From Halorussus halobius (GTDB lineage Archaea; Halobacteriota; Halobacteria; Halobacteriales; Haladaptataceae), in the NCBI RefSeq assembly GCF_004765805.1, contig NZ_ML219773.1, positions 930,001 through 994,000 on the forward strand: 64,000 nucleotides of DNA. The letters are read 5' to 3'. Below the pieces are notes generated by a model, which ran no database searches, was not told where the DNA came from, and worked only from the letters and a program-made list of their open reading frames with translations. Below, piece after piece: positions 43,093-52,708 of this stretch; position 1 is the first letter of the stretch, and each line of letters starts with the position of its first letter. A program made the translations under genes and the position numbers.

Positions 43093-43644
43093 ATGCGGGT
43101 ACGCGAGTGGACGGACATCGTCGAGGACGTGGTCGAGCAGGACGTCGACCCCGACGGCTGGCGCGCGGTCGGCGGCAAGCGCTCGGGCGGCGTCGGCGAG
43201 GACCTCTACGTCGGCCACCCGCGCGGCGGGGTCTTCCTGCTCAAGACCTACGCCAAGAATCCCTACGACGTCAAGGGCGTGGGCACGCGAGTCGCGCGCA
43301 AACTCGACGACGAAATCGGCTCGTTCCTGCCCGACGACGGCGCGGAGGGCCGGTTCGCTGTCCAGCAACCGCCCGACGACGAGGACGACGCCGAGGAGAC
43401 CGCCCGCAACGTCGAGGCGGTCGTGAAGGCCCACGCCGACGCGCCGACCACGCCCGACGCTTTCTTCGAGGACCTGATGGACGCGATGGACACCCCGGCG
43501 TTCGGCCCCATCGACTTCGACCGGTACGACCGGCCGGCCGCCACCGACGAACTCTCCGACCGGTTCGAGGAGGCCGAAGAGTTGCTCGACGCGGAACTCG
43601 ACGACCTCGTCGACGCCGACGACGTGGGCCGGGGCTTCCAGTAG
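43093..43644 (+). CDS. conserved-looking haloarchaeal hypothetical protein
   Basis: This highly acidic 183-residue protein starts MRVREWTDIVEDVVEQDVDP. A basic-Gly core (WRAVGGKRSGGVGEDLYVGH, then GVFLLKTYAKNPYDVKGVGT) is followed by a long acidic helical C-terminus. No domain recognised. TATA-like GTTAATT lies about 30 nt upstream. It follows the repeat-rich gap, so any RNA from that gap could read into it. Confidence 0.75.
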   Translation: MRVREWTDIVEDVVEQDVDPDGWRAVGGKRSGGVGEDLYVGHPRGGVFLLKTYAKNPYDVKGVGTRVARKLDDEIGSFLPDDGAEGRFAVQQPPDDEDDAEETARNVEAVVKAHADAPTTPDAFFEDLMDAMDTPAFGPIDFDRYDRPAATDELSDRFEEAEELLDAELDDLVDADDVGRGFQ

Positions 43645-43742
43645 CGGGCCGGGAGCGACCGCGAGGCATCCGACGCCCCGACTCGACGCCGTCGCGTTCC
43701 GAACCGACCACGTTTAAGCGCGTCCGCCGCCACGACTCGTGC

Positions 43743-43910
43743 ATGAATCCGACCCAGAGCGTCGAGTCGCACCCCGGCACGGTCCGGGACGGCGATTCCC
43801 TCGAATCGGCCCCGGTCGAGCGCGCGGCCGTGGTGCAGTTCGGTCCGAGCCACCGACTCGCGGGCTCCGATTCGGCCACCGAACCCGACGGCGCGCCGCG
43901 CGACCTCTGA
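43743..43910 (+). CDS. possible 55-residue small protein
   Basis: An ATG stands about 28 nt after a TATA-like GTTTAAG, so leaderless expression is possible. The peptide is acidic and Ser-rich (NPTQSVESHPGTVRDGDSLE and further). No family recognised; composition is plausible for a haloarchaeal protein. The next small gene begins 2 nt after its stop. Confidence 0.4.
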   Translation: MNPTQSVESHPGTVRDGDSLESAPVERAAVVQFGPSHRLAGSDSATEPDGAPRDL

Positions 43911-43912
43911 CG

Positions 43913-44110
43913 ATGGTCGGGCCTGCATCCGAGGCGGAACAACGGTCGTCGATGAACCGGCTCAAGGCCGCCGTCGTGGCGCTGGTGGGCGCGTCGGCCG
44001 GGCTGGTCACCCTGTCCGGCGGCGGCTCCCCGGCCCAGATTGCGGCGGCCGTGGTCGCGGGGCTTGCGGTCGGGGCGGTGCTGTTGGCCTATCTCGTCAG
44101 AATCGCGTGA
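43913..44110 (+). CDS. small two-helix membrane protein
   Basis: This 65-residue protein has two hydrophobic segments, LKAAVVALVGASAGLVTLSG and AQIAAAVVAGLAVGAVLLAY, forming a membrane hairpin. An internal ATG (MNRLK) 13 codons in would leave just the hairpin. It lies directly after the 55-residue ORF and is probably co-transcribed. Function unknown. Confidence 0.55.
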   Translation: MVGPASEAEQRSSMNRLKAAVVALVGASAGLVTLSGGGSPAQIAAAVVAGLAVGAVLLAYLVRIA

Positions 44111-44129
44111 GTCCGTTTCGTCGTCGCTC

Positions 44130-45083
44130 TCAGGGACGCACGCGCGCCAGCCACTTCGCCGGGTCGGCTATCTCCTCGTCGGTCGGCAGGTTCTCCGGGC
44201 GGTCCCACACCGCGCTCGCGCCCTCGATGCCGCGCTCGGCCGCGACCGCGTCGAAAAATGCCTTGCCCCGCTCGTACTGGCGGCGCTTCAGCCCGAGGCC
44301 CAGCAGTCGCCGGACCAGCTGCGAGAGCGGGTCGCCGCCGCGTCGCCGGGCCTCCATCTTCCGGCGGAGGTCGGCGTACTCGTCGTCGAACGCGCCGTCC
44401 ATCAGGAGTTCGGCGTACCCCTCGACCGCCGTCATGGCGGCGTCGAGCTCGCGGAACGCCTCGCGGTCGAGGCTGCCCCGCGCCAGCGCCTCGATGCCGT
44501 CCTCCATTCGGGATTCGAGGTGCCCGGACAGCCACGGGGCCGCGCCGAACTCGGCGGCGTGGGTCACCTCGTGGAACGCTATCCAGCGCCGGAACCGGTC
44601 GTAGTCGACGTCGAGCTCGCGGGCGATGCGGTCGATGTTCGGCCGGACGAAGTAGAGGGCGTGTTCGTCGCCGTCGGCGAGCAACAGCGGGTCGTACTGG
44701 CCGAGGACGTTGTTCGCCAGCACCGACAGCATCACCGACATCGTGCCGGTGTTGATGGTGCGGGCGACCCCGGGCATCACCACCGGGCCGTACTCCTCGA
44801 CCGGCTTCATCACGCGCCGGAACGTGTCGACGTTGGCGTCTATCCAGTGGTGGCGGTTCTGCACTTCGATGGTCTCGGGGACGTCGAACTCCGAACCCGA
44901 CACCTCGCGGACGCGGGCGCGGGCGTCGCGCACGTCGGCCGCGTAGCCCTCGCGCTCGCTGGCCGAGAGGTCGAGCGGACCCGGGTCGGTCGCCGCCGTG
45001 GCCGCCTCGCCGACTGCTCGCCAGTCGATTGGCCCGTCGCCGGACGCGTCGGCGATAGCCCTGACGCTGCGATAGAGACTCAC
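44130..45083 (-). CDS. zincin metalloprotease-like protein (DUF2342 family)
   Basis: This protein of about 317 residues has a gluzincin-like HEVTHAAEF motif near residue 175 within FRRWIAFHEVTHAAEF, followed by AVEGYAELLMDG, where DUF2342 proteins carry the third ligand region. VVMPGVARTINTGTMSVMLS is another block of this putative protease family. A frame start at a TTG nine codons upstream is possible, but the GTG (MSLYRSVRAIAD) fits a TATA-like stretch near 45112. No proven substrate. Confidence 0.82.
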   Translation of the reverse strand: MSLYRSVRAIADASGDGPIDWRAVGEAATAATDPGPLDLSASEREGYAADVRDARARVREVSGSEFDVPETIEVQNRHHWIDANVDTFRRVMKPVEEYGPVVMPGVARTINTGTMSVMLSVLANNVLGQYDPLLLADGDEHALYFVRPNIDRIARELDVDYDRFRRWIAFHEVTHAAEFGAAPWLSGHLESRMEDGIEALARGSLDREAFRELDAAMTAVEGYAELLMDGAFDDEYADLRRKMEARRRGGDPLSQLVRRLLGLGLKRRQYERGKAFFDAVAAERGIEGASAVWDRPENLPTDEEIADPAKWLARVRP

Positions 45084-45174
45084 GGGGTCGAGTTGGAGCC
45101 GAGCGGTCAAAATCCTTCTGCCGGTCCGTCGCAGCCTCGCCGAGCCTCGGTCGGCGGCGGTCCCTCGACGGACT

Positions 45175-46233
45175 TCAGTCGTCGGCGGTCCCCTCGACCG
45201 CCCGCGTCCCGTCGTCGAGGGGCGGGCTCTCCCAGTACTCGTGGTCGTCGACCTGCCGGAAGCAGGCCGACCGGTGGTCGCCGGCCGCGTCGAGTTCGTA
45301 GTCGGCGGGCGTCTCGGCCCGGCAGGCCTCGCGGGCGTACGGACACCGGGTGTGGAACCGACAGCCCGAGGGCGGGTCTCGCGGCGAGGGCACGTCGCCC
45401 GACAGCGTCCCGACGTCCCGGCCCTGCTCGCTGGTGTCGGCGCGCGGCACGCTCTCCAGCAGCGCCTCGGTGTACGGGTGGCTGGGGTTCTCGAATATCT
45501 CCTCGGTGGGCCCGAACTCGACGATCTCGCCCAGGTACATCACCGCGACCCGGTCGGAGATGTGCCGGACCACGCTCAGGTCGTGGGCGATGAAGAGGTA
45601 GGTCAGCCCGAACTCCGCCTGGAGGTCGTCGAGCAGGTTGAGAATCTGGGCCTGCACGCTCACGTCCAGCGCCGACACCGGCTCGTCGCAGACGATGAAG
45701 TCCGGTTCGAGCGCCAGGGCCCGCGCGATGCCGACCCGCTGGCGCTGGCCGCCCGAAAACTCGTGTGGGTAGCGGTCGACCTGGCCGGCCGACAGTCCCA
45801 CGCGTTCGAGCAACTCTTCGACGCGCTCGCGGCGCTCGGCCTCGGTGCCGACGCCGTGGACGTCCAGCGGTTCGCGGATTATCTGGCCGGCGGTCATCCG
45901 GGGGTCGAGACTGGAGAAGGGGTCCTGAAAGACGACTTGCGCGCGCTTGCGGAACTCGTTGAGGTCGTCGGTCTCGAACACGTTCTGGCCGTCGAACTCG
46001 ACCGCGCCGCCGGTCGGCTCGCGGAGCCGCAGCAGGGTCTCGCCGGTGGTGGACTTGCCACACCCCGACTCGCCCACGAGGCCCAGCGTCTCGCCCTCCC
46101 GGACGTCGAAGCTCACGCCGTCGACCGCCTGCACGCTCTCGGGCTCGTTGCCCAGCAGTCTGTCGAGCAGGTTGTCCTGCTCGAAGTAGTATTTTTGGAG
46201 GTCCTCGACGCGGACGAGCGGGTCGTCAGTCAT
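45175..46233 (-). CDS. dppF: dipeptide/oligopeptide ABC transporter ATP-binding protein (DppF-type)
   Basis: This 352-residue ATPase powers peptide import. Walker [11 protein letters not shown]-loop area [17 protein letters not shown] signature [14 protein letters not shown], Walker [15 protein letters not shown] and switch His in FIAHDLSVV are all intact. The C-terminal oligopeptide-type extension has cysteines ([14 protein letters not shown]), which in this family may hold a [4Fe-4S] cluster. Last gene of the operon; overlaps dppD by 8 nt. Confidence 0.93.
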   Translation of the reverse strand: MTDDPLVRVEDLQKYYFEQDNLLDRLLGNEPESVQAVDGVSFDVREGETLGLVGESGCGKSTTGETLLRLREPTGGAVEFDGQNVFETDDLNEFRKRAQVVFQDPFSSLDPRMTAGQIIREPLDVHGVGTEAERRERVEELLERVGLSAGQVDRYPHEFSGGQRQRVGIARALALEPDFIVCDEPVSALDVSVQAQILNLLDDLQAEFGLTYLFIAHDLSVVRHISDRVAVMYLGEIVEFGPTEEIFENPSHPYTEALLESVPRADTSEQGRDVGTLSGDVPSPRDPPSGCRFHTRCPYAREACRAETPADYELDAAGDHRSACFRQVDDHEYWESPPLDDGTRAVEGTADD

Positions 46234-47506
46234 CGGCGTTCACCCCCTCGGCGTCGCCGGCAGCGTCGGGCCGTTCCACGAAGTAGCCCTCGGGAAGCGC
46301 CTGCGACTCGTCGTACTCGTGGTCGGCGAGGACGCAGCGCACGCCGTGGTGGCCCGCGTCGACCTTGGACTCGACGGGGTCGCCCGGGTCGGCGGCTCCG
46401 TCCGGCGAGCCCGTCGGAGCCGCGTCGGCGTCGAACTCCGGCGGGTGGCTCAGACACTCCTCCATCGCGTACGGGCACCGGTCGGCGAAGTAACAGCGGT
46501 CGCCCATCTCGCTGTCGTAGAGGTCCGGCACGTTGCCCTCGATGGGCTGGAGCCGGGCGGCGGGGTCGTCGAGGTCCGGAATCGACCCGAGCAGCCCCTG
46601 CGTGTACGGGTGGACCGGGTCGTCGAACACGTCCCCGAGCGTGCCGCGCTCGACGACCTCGCCCGCGTACATCACGCCCACCCGGTCGCACATCCGGGCG
46701 ATGACGCCGAGGTTGTGGGTTATCATCACGATGCTCATGCCGGTCTCGGCCTGCAGGTCCTTGAGCAGGTCCAGAATCTGGGCCTGGATGGTCACGTCGA
46801 GCGCGGTGGTCGGCTCGTCGGCGATGAGCAGGTCCGGCTCGCCCGCCAGCGCCTGGGCTATCATCGCGCGCTGTAACATTCCGCCCGAGAACTGGTGGGG
46901 GTACTCGTCGGCTCGGTCGGCCGGGTCGGGGATGCCGACCTGTTCGAGCAACTCGACGGCCCGGTCGCGGCTCTCCTCGGTGACGTACTTCCGGGAGGGC
47001 AACACGGTGCTCGACAGCATGTCGAACAGTCCGTACCCCTGGGTTCGCGACCGGGTCGAGCGCGGGTTGGCCCGCGCCCGGCGCTGGACCTCGACCGCCT
47101 CGGCTATCTGCTCGCCCACCGTCAGCGACGGGTTGAGACTGCTCATCGGGTCCTGGAATATCATGCTGAACGACGGCCCACGGAGCGCCCGTCGGACGCT
47201 CTCTGACACCCCGCGCACGTCCACGAAGTCGCCGTCGACCGCCTCGGGGTCGTCGACCTCCTCGGCGAGGTCGGGGTTGCGGTACCACACCTCGCCGCTG
47301 GTGACCCGGCCGGGCGACTCCACGAGGTCGACGACCGACAGCGCGGTCACGCTCTTGCCCGACCCGGACTCGCCCACGATGCCGAACACCTCGCCGTCCC
47401 GCACGTCGAAGTCGACCGACTCGACCGCGTTGACCTGCCCCTCCTCGGTGAAGAATCGGGTCGAGAGGTCCCGAACCCGGAGCAGGTCGCGTGCGTCGTC
47501 GGCCAT
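46226..47506 (-). CDS. dppD: dipeptide/oligopeptide ABC transporter ATP-binding protein (DppD-type)
   Basis: This 426-residue partner ATPase of DppF has Walker [25 protein letters not shown], signature [14 protein letters not shown], Walker [15 protein letters not shown] and ITHNLGVI. An insertion of about 35 residues ([20 protein letters not shown] and following) precedes the helical domain, longer than in enteric DppD. The C-terminal cysteines ([14 protein letters not shown]) match the oligopeptide-type extension. Its start ATG overlaps the dppC stop region by 1 nt. Confidence 0.93.
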   Translation of the reverse strand: MADDARDLLRVRDLSTRFFTEEGQVNAVESVDFDVRDGEVFGIVGESGSGKSVTALSVVDLVESPGRVTSGEVWYRNPDLAEEVDDPEAVDGDFVDVRGVSESVRRALRGPSFSMIFQDPMSSLNPSLTVGEQIAEAVEVQRRARANPRSTRSRTQGYGLFDMLSSTVLPSRKYVTEESRDRAVELLEQVGIPDPADRADEYPHQFSGGMLQRAMIAQALAGEPDLLIADEPTTALDVTIQAQILDLLKDLQAETGMSIVMITHNLGVIARMCDRVGVMYAGEVVERGTLGDVFDDPVHPYTQGLLGSIPDLDDPAARLQPIEGNVPDLYDSEMGDRCYFADRCPYAMEECLSHPPEFDADAAPTGSPDGAADPGDPVESKVDAGHHGVRCVLADHEYDESQALPEGYFVERPDAAGDAEGVNADD

Positions 47507-48579
47507 CAGACGCCACCTCCCTCGCCCTCGATACCGGGGTCCAGGGCGTCCCTGAGCCAGTCACCCACGAGGTTGATGCCGATGACCGTCAGCACGATGG
47601 CGATGCCGGGCATGGTGGATATCCACCACGCGGTCGCCAGATAGTCCCGACCCTGTGCGATGTCGAAGCCCCACGAGAGAGTCGTCCCGGAGAACCCGAG
47701 GAACGACAGCGAGGATTCGAGCAGGATGATGGCGGCGATCTGGATGGTCGCCAACACGAGGATGGGGGTCACGCTGTTGGGCAGGACGTGCTTGCGGATG
47801 ATGAACCCGTCGCCTGCGCCCACCGACCGCGCGGCCTTGACGTACTCCTCGCCCTCGATGGACAGCGCCTCGCCGCGCGCGACCCGGGCGAACCACACCC
47901 AGTTGACCAGCCCCACGACGAGCACGACCGTCCCGGGCAACGCGAACGTCTCGGGCATCCCGGATTCGAGTCCGGCGATCACCAGCGGGTCGGGAATCGG
48001 TATCGACGCCTTGCCGAACAGTCCGACCAGCGCGACCGCCAGCACCAGCGACGGGAACGCCAGCATCACGTCGGCGCTCCGCATCAGCGCGTCGTCGACC
48101 TTCCCGCCGTAGTAGCCCGCCGCCAGCCCGACCGACACGCCGAGCAACACTGCGATACTGGTCCCGAGCAGTCCGACCAGCATCGAGGTCCGCGCGCCGT
48201 AGATGACCCGCGAGAGCATGTCCCGTCCCAGCGAGTCGGTCCCGAGCGGGTGGGAGGGGTCGGCCTCGACGTAGACCGTCTCGTTGACGATTTCGATGCT
48301 CCCGTTGACCATCTCCGAGGAGGTCTCGGTGGTCTCGGCGCTGAAGCCCACGGGCGGCAGGTTCGACTGGTCGAGGTTCTGGGTCGTGGGGTTGTGGGGC
48401 GCGAGTATCGGCGCGAACGCCGCCACGAGGATGACGGCGGCGATGAGCACCACGCCGAGTTTGGCGAGCAGGCTGTTGCGGAACTCCTTGCGGAGGTTCC
48501 GAACGGTTCGCGGGGAGAAACTCCCCGGAAGGGCACGTCCCGCGACGCCGAGCAACCTGGCCAGCAGTTCGGTTATCAT
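47506..48579 (-). CDS. dppC: peptide ABC transporter permease (DppC-type)
   Basis: This 357-residue inner-membrane permease has an N-terminal segment (SLLAKLGVVLIAAVILVAAF), a periplasm-side loop with HPLGTDSLGRDMLSRVIYGA typical of DppC, then five further hydrophobic segments and the EAA loop ARVARGEALSIEGEEYVKAA. The start is the ATG at the overlap with dppB; the much longer open frame is a shadow of dppB. It forms a heterodimer channel with DppB. Confidence 0.92.
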   Translation of the reverse strand: MITELLARLLGVAGRALPGSFSPRTVRNLRKEFRNSLLAKLGVVLIAAVILVAAFAPILAPHNPTTQNLDQSNLPPVGFSAETTETSSEMVNGSIEIVNETVYVEADPSHPLGTDSLGRDMLSRVIYGARTSMLVGLLGTSIAVLLGVSVGLAAGYYGGKVDDALMRSADVMLAFPSLVLAVALVGLFGKASIPIPDPLVIAGLESGMPETFALPGTVVLVVGLVNWVWFARVARGEALSIEGEEYVKAARSVGAGDGFIIRKHVLPNSVTPILVLATIQIAAIILLESSLSFLGFSGTTLSWGFDIAQGRDYLATAWWISTMPGIAIVLTVIGINLVGDWLRDALDPGIEGEGGGV

Positions 48580-49565
48580 TCGCCTCTCACCTGCGGGTTG
48601 ATGTACGCGTAGGTCGCGTCGACCGCGATGTTGAGTATCACGAACCCGGCTCCGATGACCACCAGCGACCCCTGTATCAGCACCCAGTCGCGGTCGTTGA
48701 TGGCGTTGATGACCACCGTACCGAGGCCGGGCCAGTTGAACACCGCCTCGGTGATGACCGCGCCGCCGATGAGCGTCCCGAGCTGGAGGCCGAGCACCGT
48801 GATGACCGGAATCAGCGTGTTCCGGAGGACGTGCTTGTACCGGACCAGCGTCTCGGGCAGCCCCTTCGCGCGGGAGGCCTGGACGTAGCTCTTTCCGAGT
48901 TCGTCGAGCATCCCGCTCCGTGTCAGGCGGGTGATGAGCGCGGTGAAGTACGTCCCGAGCGTGACCGCCGGGAGCGTGATGTGCCACAGCCACGTCCGGA
49001 GGCCGCCGGGGTCGAGGTCGGTAAACAGCAGTTCGAGCGCGGGCAGGAGTCCGATCGGTCGCCGGCTGGTCGGGAACACTTCCAGCCCCACGCCGAGCAG
49101 CAACACCAGCATGATGCCCAGCCAGAAGTTGGGCGTCGAGATGCCGACCAGCGAGAACGTGGTCGCGGCGTAGTCGGCCGGCTCGTGGCGTCTGGTCGCG
49201 CTGATGACGCCCAGCGGGATGGAGATGACGATGGCCACGACGCTCGCGGCGACCGCCAGCTCCAGCGTCGCGGGCAGCCGGTTGAAGATTCGGGCGGCGG
49301 CCGGCGTGCCGTTGATGAACGAGTAGCCCATCTCCCCCTGCAGCAGCTCGACCAGATAATCGAAGTACTGGACGTACAACGGTTGGTCGAGCCCGAGTTC
49401 CTGTGCGATGTTCGCCCGAACCTCCGGCCCGGCGTCCAGCGGCGCGATGAACGTGATCGGGTCGCCCGGCGTCACGAACCGCAGCATGAACACCACGGTC
49501 ACGACGCCCCAGATCACGAACACGCCCTGCAGGATTCGCCTGAGCAGAAACCGCCCCATCGACAT
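48576..49565 (-). CDS. dppB: peptide ABC transporter permease (DppB-type)
   Basis: This 329-residue permease has six hydrophobic segments. N-terminal FLLRRILQGVFVIWGVVTVV, the GDP-containing loop FVTPGDPI and the EAA-type segment LTRSGMLDELGKSYVQAARAK-like region (seen as SYVQASRAKGL) with NTLIPVITVLGLQLGTLIGG match DppB/OppB. It overlaps dppC by 4 nt. It follows the binding-protein gene after 57 bp with an intervening T6 tract. Confidence 0.92.
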   Translation of the reverse strand: MSMGRFLLRRILQGVFVIWGVVTVVFMLRFVTPGDPITFIAPLDAGPEVRANIAQELGLDQPLYVQYFDYLVELLQGEMGYSFINGTPAAARIFNRLPATLELAVAASVVAIVISIPLGVISATRRHEPADYAATTFSLVGISTPNFWLGIMLVLLLGVGLEVFPTSRRPIGLLPALELLFTDLDPGGLRTWLWHITLPAVTLGTYFTALITRLTRSGMLDELGKSYVQASRAKGLPETLVRYKHVLRNTLIPVITVLGLQLGTLIGGAVITEAVFNWPGLGTVVINAINDRDWVLIQGSLVVIGAGFVILNIAVDATYAYINPQVRGE

Positions 49566-49594
49566 GCTTGTGCGCCACTCTGTAACGCAGCTAC

Positions 49595-49600
49595 AAAAAA
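49595..49600 (-). terminator. T6 tract between binding-protein gene and dppB
   Basis: Read on the minus strand, six T residues lie 23-28 nt after the binding-protein stop codon. Archaeal polymerase terminates at such T-tracts. A partial stop here would make more binding protein than permease, as is common for ABC importers. Inference from sequence only. Confidence 0.4.
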
Positions 49601-49622
49601 GCCGTAGTGTCGGAGGTACGTC

Positions 49623-51284
49623 CTACTCGGACGGGCTCATCGCGTAGGCGTTGATGCGCTCGTCGCTGCGAGCTTCCCACGAGACGCGGTCGTTGACGCC
49701 GTAGACGCTGTACTGGCGGTTGAGGAAGACCCACGGAGCCTGCTCGTGGACGACCGCGTTCAGCTCCTGGAGGATGGACTCGCGCTCCTCGGCGTCGGGT
49801 TCGCTCTGGGCCTGCGCGTGGAGGTCGTCTATCTCCTCGTTCGAGAACGAGGTGAGCGAGCCGTCGGTCGTCATCAGCGAGCCGATAGTGAGCGCGCCCT
49901 CGAAGGTGGCCTCGCCCCAGCCGAGCAGGTAGAACGGCGGACTCGTCGTGATGTCGCCGTTCGTGACCTCGCCCGCCAGCGAGGAGAACTCCCGCTGGTT
50001 GTACGAACACGAGACGTTCGACAGGCTGTCGATCTGGTCGGCGACCGCCTGGGCGATCTCGACGTCACGCAGGTACCGACCCGTCGGGCCGTCGAGGGTT
50101 ATCTCCGCGCCGGCGAAGCCGCTCTCCTCGACCAGCGACTCGGCCTGGTCGGGGTCGTACGGGTAGGGGTCGAGGTCCGGGTTGTGGCCGACGAACCCTT
50201 CGAGGGTGGGCTGGGCCGTGGGCGCACCGAACGTCTGGAGGACGTTCTCGATGATGCTATCGAGGTCGACCGCGTAGTTCATCGCCTGCCGGAACTGCTG
50301 GCTGCTGAATGGCTCGACGTCGTACCGCATGGCGGCGAACACCAGTCGGGTACTCGGGACGGCCGACAGTCGAGTGCCGTCGTTGCCCCGGACCCGCTCG
50401 GCGTCTTGGGGCGGTACGTTGACGATGACGTCGGTTTCGCCGCTGAGCAACTGGTTGACTCGGGTCCCGGACTCGCTGGCGGCGGTGAACGTCAACTCGC
50501 TCACGTCGGCCGCGCCGTCCCAGTAGTCGTCGTAGCGTTCGAGGACGACCTGCTCGTCCTGGCTGTACTCGGCGAACTGGAACGGCCCGGTGCCGTTCAT
50601 GTTCTGGTTGATGTAGGCGCTCTCGTTGTCCTCTATCCACGACTGCTGGACCATGTCGCCGTACGTCGCGAACGACGAGAAGACGGTCGGGTTGAACCCG
50701 TCCGAGGAGACGTCGATCGCGCTGTCGGCGTCCGAGGAGACCTCCGCGCCGGTGACGCCCGCGAGCTGGTCGTTCTGCGGGCTCTCGAAGTCGACCTCGG
50801 GGTCGACGATGCGGTTGATGCTGTAGGCGGCGTCCTGGGGCGTGAAGTCGTCGCCGTTGTGGAAGGTGACGCCGTCCCGGATGGTGAACCGGACGAGTCC
50901 GTCCTCGACGCGCTCGTACTCGGTCGCCAGCCCCTCGATGGTCGCGCCCTCGCGGTCGCGGGCGAGCAGCCCCTCGTACGCGTGGAGGACCACGTTGTCG
51001 GTCGAGGTCTCGCGGTGGTCGTGGGGGTCGAGGCCGGTCGGCATCTGGCCCTGCGTGATGGTGACCTCGAACTCCCCGGCCCCGCCGTCGCCTTCCTCCT
51101 CGGTCGTCTCGGTCTCCTCGTCGGCGACCGTCTCGGTGTCAGCACCGTCGTCGTCGGCGGTCGTCTCGGCGTCGGTCGTCTCCTGGTCGCCCCCGCCGCT
51201 ACAGCCGGCGAGCGACGCGGCGGCCGCAGCAGCGCCGGCCCCCTTGAGGAACGTCCGTCTGGATGTATCTTTGTCGTGCACCAT
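49623..51284 (-). CDS. dppA: peptide ABC transporter substrate-binding lipoprotein
   Basis: This 553-residue SBP family 5 protein begins with a Tat signal (SRRTFLK) and lipobox SLAGC, so it should be anchored outside the membrane by a lipidated Cys. An acidic Thr/Glu linker (about residues 33-70) leads to the binding domain with GLDPHDHRETSTDNVVLHAY, VTFHNGDDFTPQDAAYSINR and FVGHNPDLDPYPYDPDQAES. It is the first gene of the five-gene operon. Peptide import would fit with the exported halolysin, though they are 22 kb apart. Confidence 0.93.
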   Translation of the reverse strand: MVHDKDTSRRTFLKGAGAAAAAASLAGCSGGGDQETTDAETTADDDGADTETVADEETETTEEEGDGGAGEFEVTITQGQMPTGLDPHDHRETSTDNVVLHAYEGLLARDREGATIEGLATEYERVEDGLVRFTIRDGVTFHNGDDFTPQDAAYSINRIVDPEVDFESPQNDQLAGVTGAEVSSDADSAIDVSSDGFNPTVFSSFATYGDMVQQSWIEDNESAYINQNMNGTGPFQFAEYSQDEQVVLERYDDYWDGAADVSELTFTAASESGTRVNQLLSGETDVIVNVPPQDAERVRGNDGTRLSAVPSTRLVFAAMRYDVEPFSSQQFRQAMNYAVDLDSIIENVLQTFGAPTAQPTLEGFVGHNPDLDPYPYDPDQAESLVEESGFAGAEITLDGPTGRYLRDVEIAQAVADQIDSLSNVSCSYNQREFSSLAGEVTNGDITTSPPFYLLGWGEATFEGALTIGSLMTTDGSLTSFSNEEIDDLHAQAQSEPDAEERESILQELNAVVHEQAPWVFLNRQYSVYGVNDRVSWEARSDERINAYAMSPSE

Positions 51285-51415
51285 ACCGAGTACAACATCT
51301 ACTATGATATAAATATGCTGTGGTGAACTACAGCAGTCGCCGCTCTCGTCGTTCGTTCGCCCGTCCGTCGATGCCGGGCCGTAAGTTTAAGTTTCCCCGA
51401 ATCGAAGCGGCATAC

Positions 51416-52051
51416 ATGGCCGTTCACGGCCGTTCCTCCCAACTCCGGGCACTGTTCGACGAATCGCCCACGCCGCACATCGCCCACCCGCCCCGAACGC
51501 ACCACCGGGACTTCTACGTCGCCACCGACGGCTCCTACAGCCTCGACGGCGACGAGGGCGGGCTGGGCGTCATCATCGAGACCCGAGACGGCGAGCGGGT
51601 CGCGCGACTCGCGCTCCCCGACCGCACGGTCGCGGACAACAACGTCGCGGAGTACCGGGCGCTCCACCTCGGCCTCGACGTGCTCGCCGAGCGCGCGCCG
51701 GCCGACGCCCGGGTGGGCGTCCTCGTCGACCACGACGACCTCGGGGCCAACGTCAACAGCGCGGCGCTTGCGGCCCGACGCGCCGACCGCTCGCCGCCGC
51801 GGCGGCTGACGGTCCCGCCGGCGGGGAGCAACCACTGGCGGGGCATCCGCGCTCGGGTCTGTCGGTTCGACGAGGTCCGGGCGGCGGTGCTCGCGAGCGG
51901 TCAGAACCCGGCCCACGCGCTGGCGAACGCGCCCGGCGAGTACGCCCACGTCAACCGGGAGTCCGACCGCTGTCTGCTCCCCGACGCCCCCGACTCGGGC
52001 GAGGCCCAGATTCCGCCGCCGTCCCGGGCCGACCGGCGCGCGAGCGACTGA
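51416..52051 (+). CDS. ribonuclease HI-like protein
   Basis: This 211-residue protein has an N-terminal extension of about 30 residues and an RNase H fold: Asp38 in FYVATDGSYS, Glu79 in NNVAEYRALHLGL and Asp105/107 in VLVDHDDLG, matching the catalytic carboxylates that cut RNA in RNA-DNA hybrids. The C-terminal part is Arg/Pro-rich. A TTTAAGTTT box about 27 nt before the ATG supports this leaderless start over an upstream one. Confidence 0.85.
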   Translation: MAVHGRSSQLRALFDESPTPHIAHPPRTHHRDFYVATDGSYSLDGDEGGLGVIIETRDGERVARLALPDRTVADNNVAEYRALHLGLDVLAERAPADARVGVLVDHDDLGANVNSAALAARRADRSPPRRLTVPPAGSNHWRGIRARVCRFDEVRAAVLASGQNPAHALANAPGEYAHVNRESDRCLLPDAPDSGEAQIPPPSRADRRASD

Positions 52052-52135
52052 CGCCGCCAGTCGACCGGGCGTACCTCACTGTTTAGGCCCACCGTTCATC
52101 GTGGTCCGTGCGAAAGCGTCGGCCGACGCGCCAGC

Positions 52136-52549
52136 ATGAGCCACGAACGCGCACCGACGAACGACCGAGGGGCATCGACGGGCTACGGAACGGCCGTCTT
52201 CGACGACCGACCGGGCGGCGCGGAACTGGACGCGCTGTTCGAGGCGCTCGCCGACCAACAGCGCCGGCGCATCCTCGCGTACCTCGACGACTGCGAGGGC
52301 GACGCGGCGACGGTCGCCGACCTGACAGACGGCATCGCTCCGGGCGTCGACGCCGCGAGCGCGAGCTCCGATTCCGGCGACGACGCGTCGACCGGCGAGC
52401 GCGAGCGAGTCGCGACCAGACTCCACCACGTCCACCTCCCGAAGCTTGCGGAGGTCGGACTGGTGGAGTTCGACGACGGGAGCGGCGTCGTCCGGTATCG
52501 GGGCGGAGCGGTCGTCTCGGATTGGCTCGAACTCGCGCGGTCGGACTGA
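52136..52549 (+). CDS. winged-helix protein (DUF7344-like haloarchaeal regulator)
   Basis: This 137-residue protein has a helix-turn-helix: LDALFEALADQQRRRILAYL, a helix with ATVADLTDGIAP, then RVATRLHHVHLPKLAEVGLV and a wing VRYRGGAVVSDW. This is the ArsR-like fold of a large haloarchaeal family recalled as DUF7344. The N-terminal 25 residues are disordered. Target genes unknown; the nucleotidyltransferase gene downstream has its own promoter. Confidence 0.82.
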   Translation: MSHERAPTNDRGASTGYGTAVFDDRPGGAELDALFEALADQQRRRILAYLDDCEGDAATVADLTDGIAPGVDAASASSDSGDDASTGERERVATRLHHVHLPKLAEVGLVEFDDGSGVVRYRGGAVVSDWLELARSD

Positions 52550-52708
52550 TTGGGCGTCGGGACCGACCCGGCGTGGGACGGACGCCGCCGGTTCGGGTCT
52601 GTCCCGTCCGAACGCCCGCGGAATCGACGGCCTGGCTCGGGCCGGTACTGAGTCGGGCGCGGGCCGGTAATGAAAAAGGACTTATCGCGCGGGGTCGACG
52701 CTCGCGAT

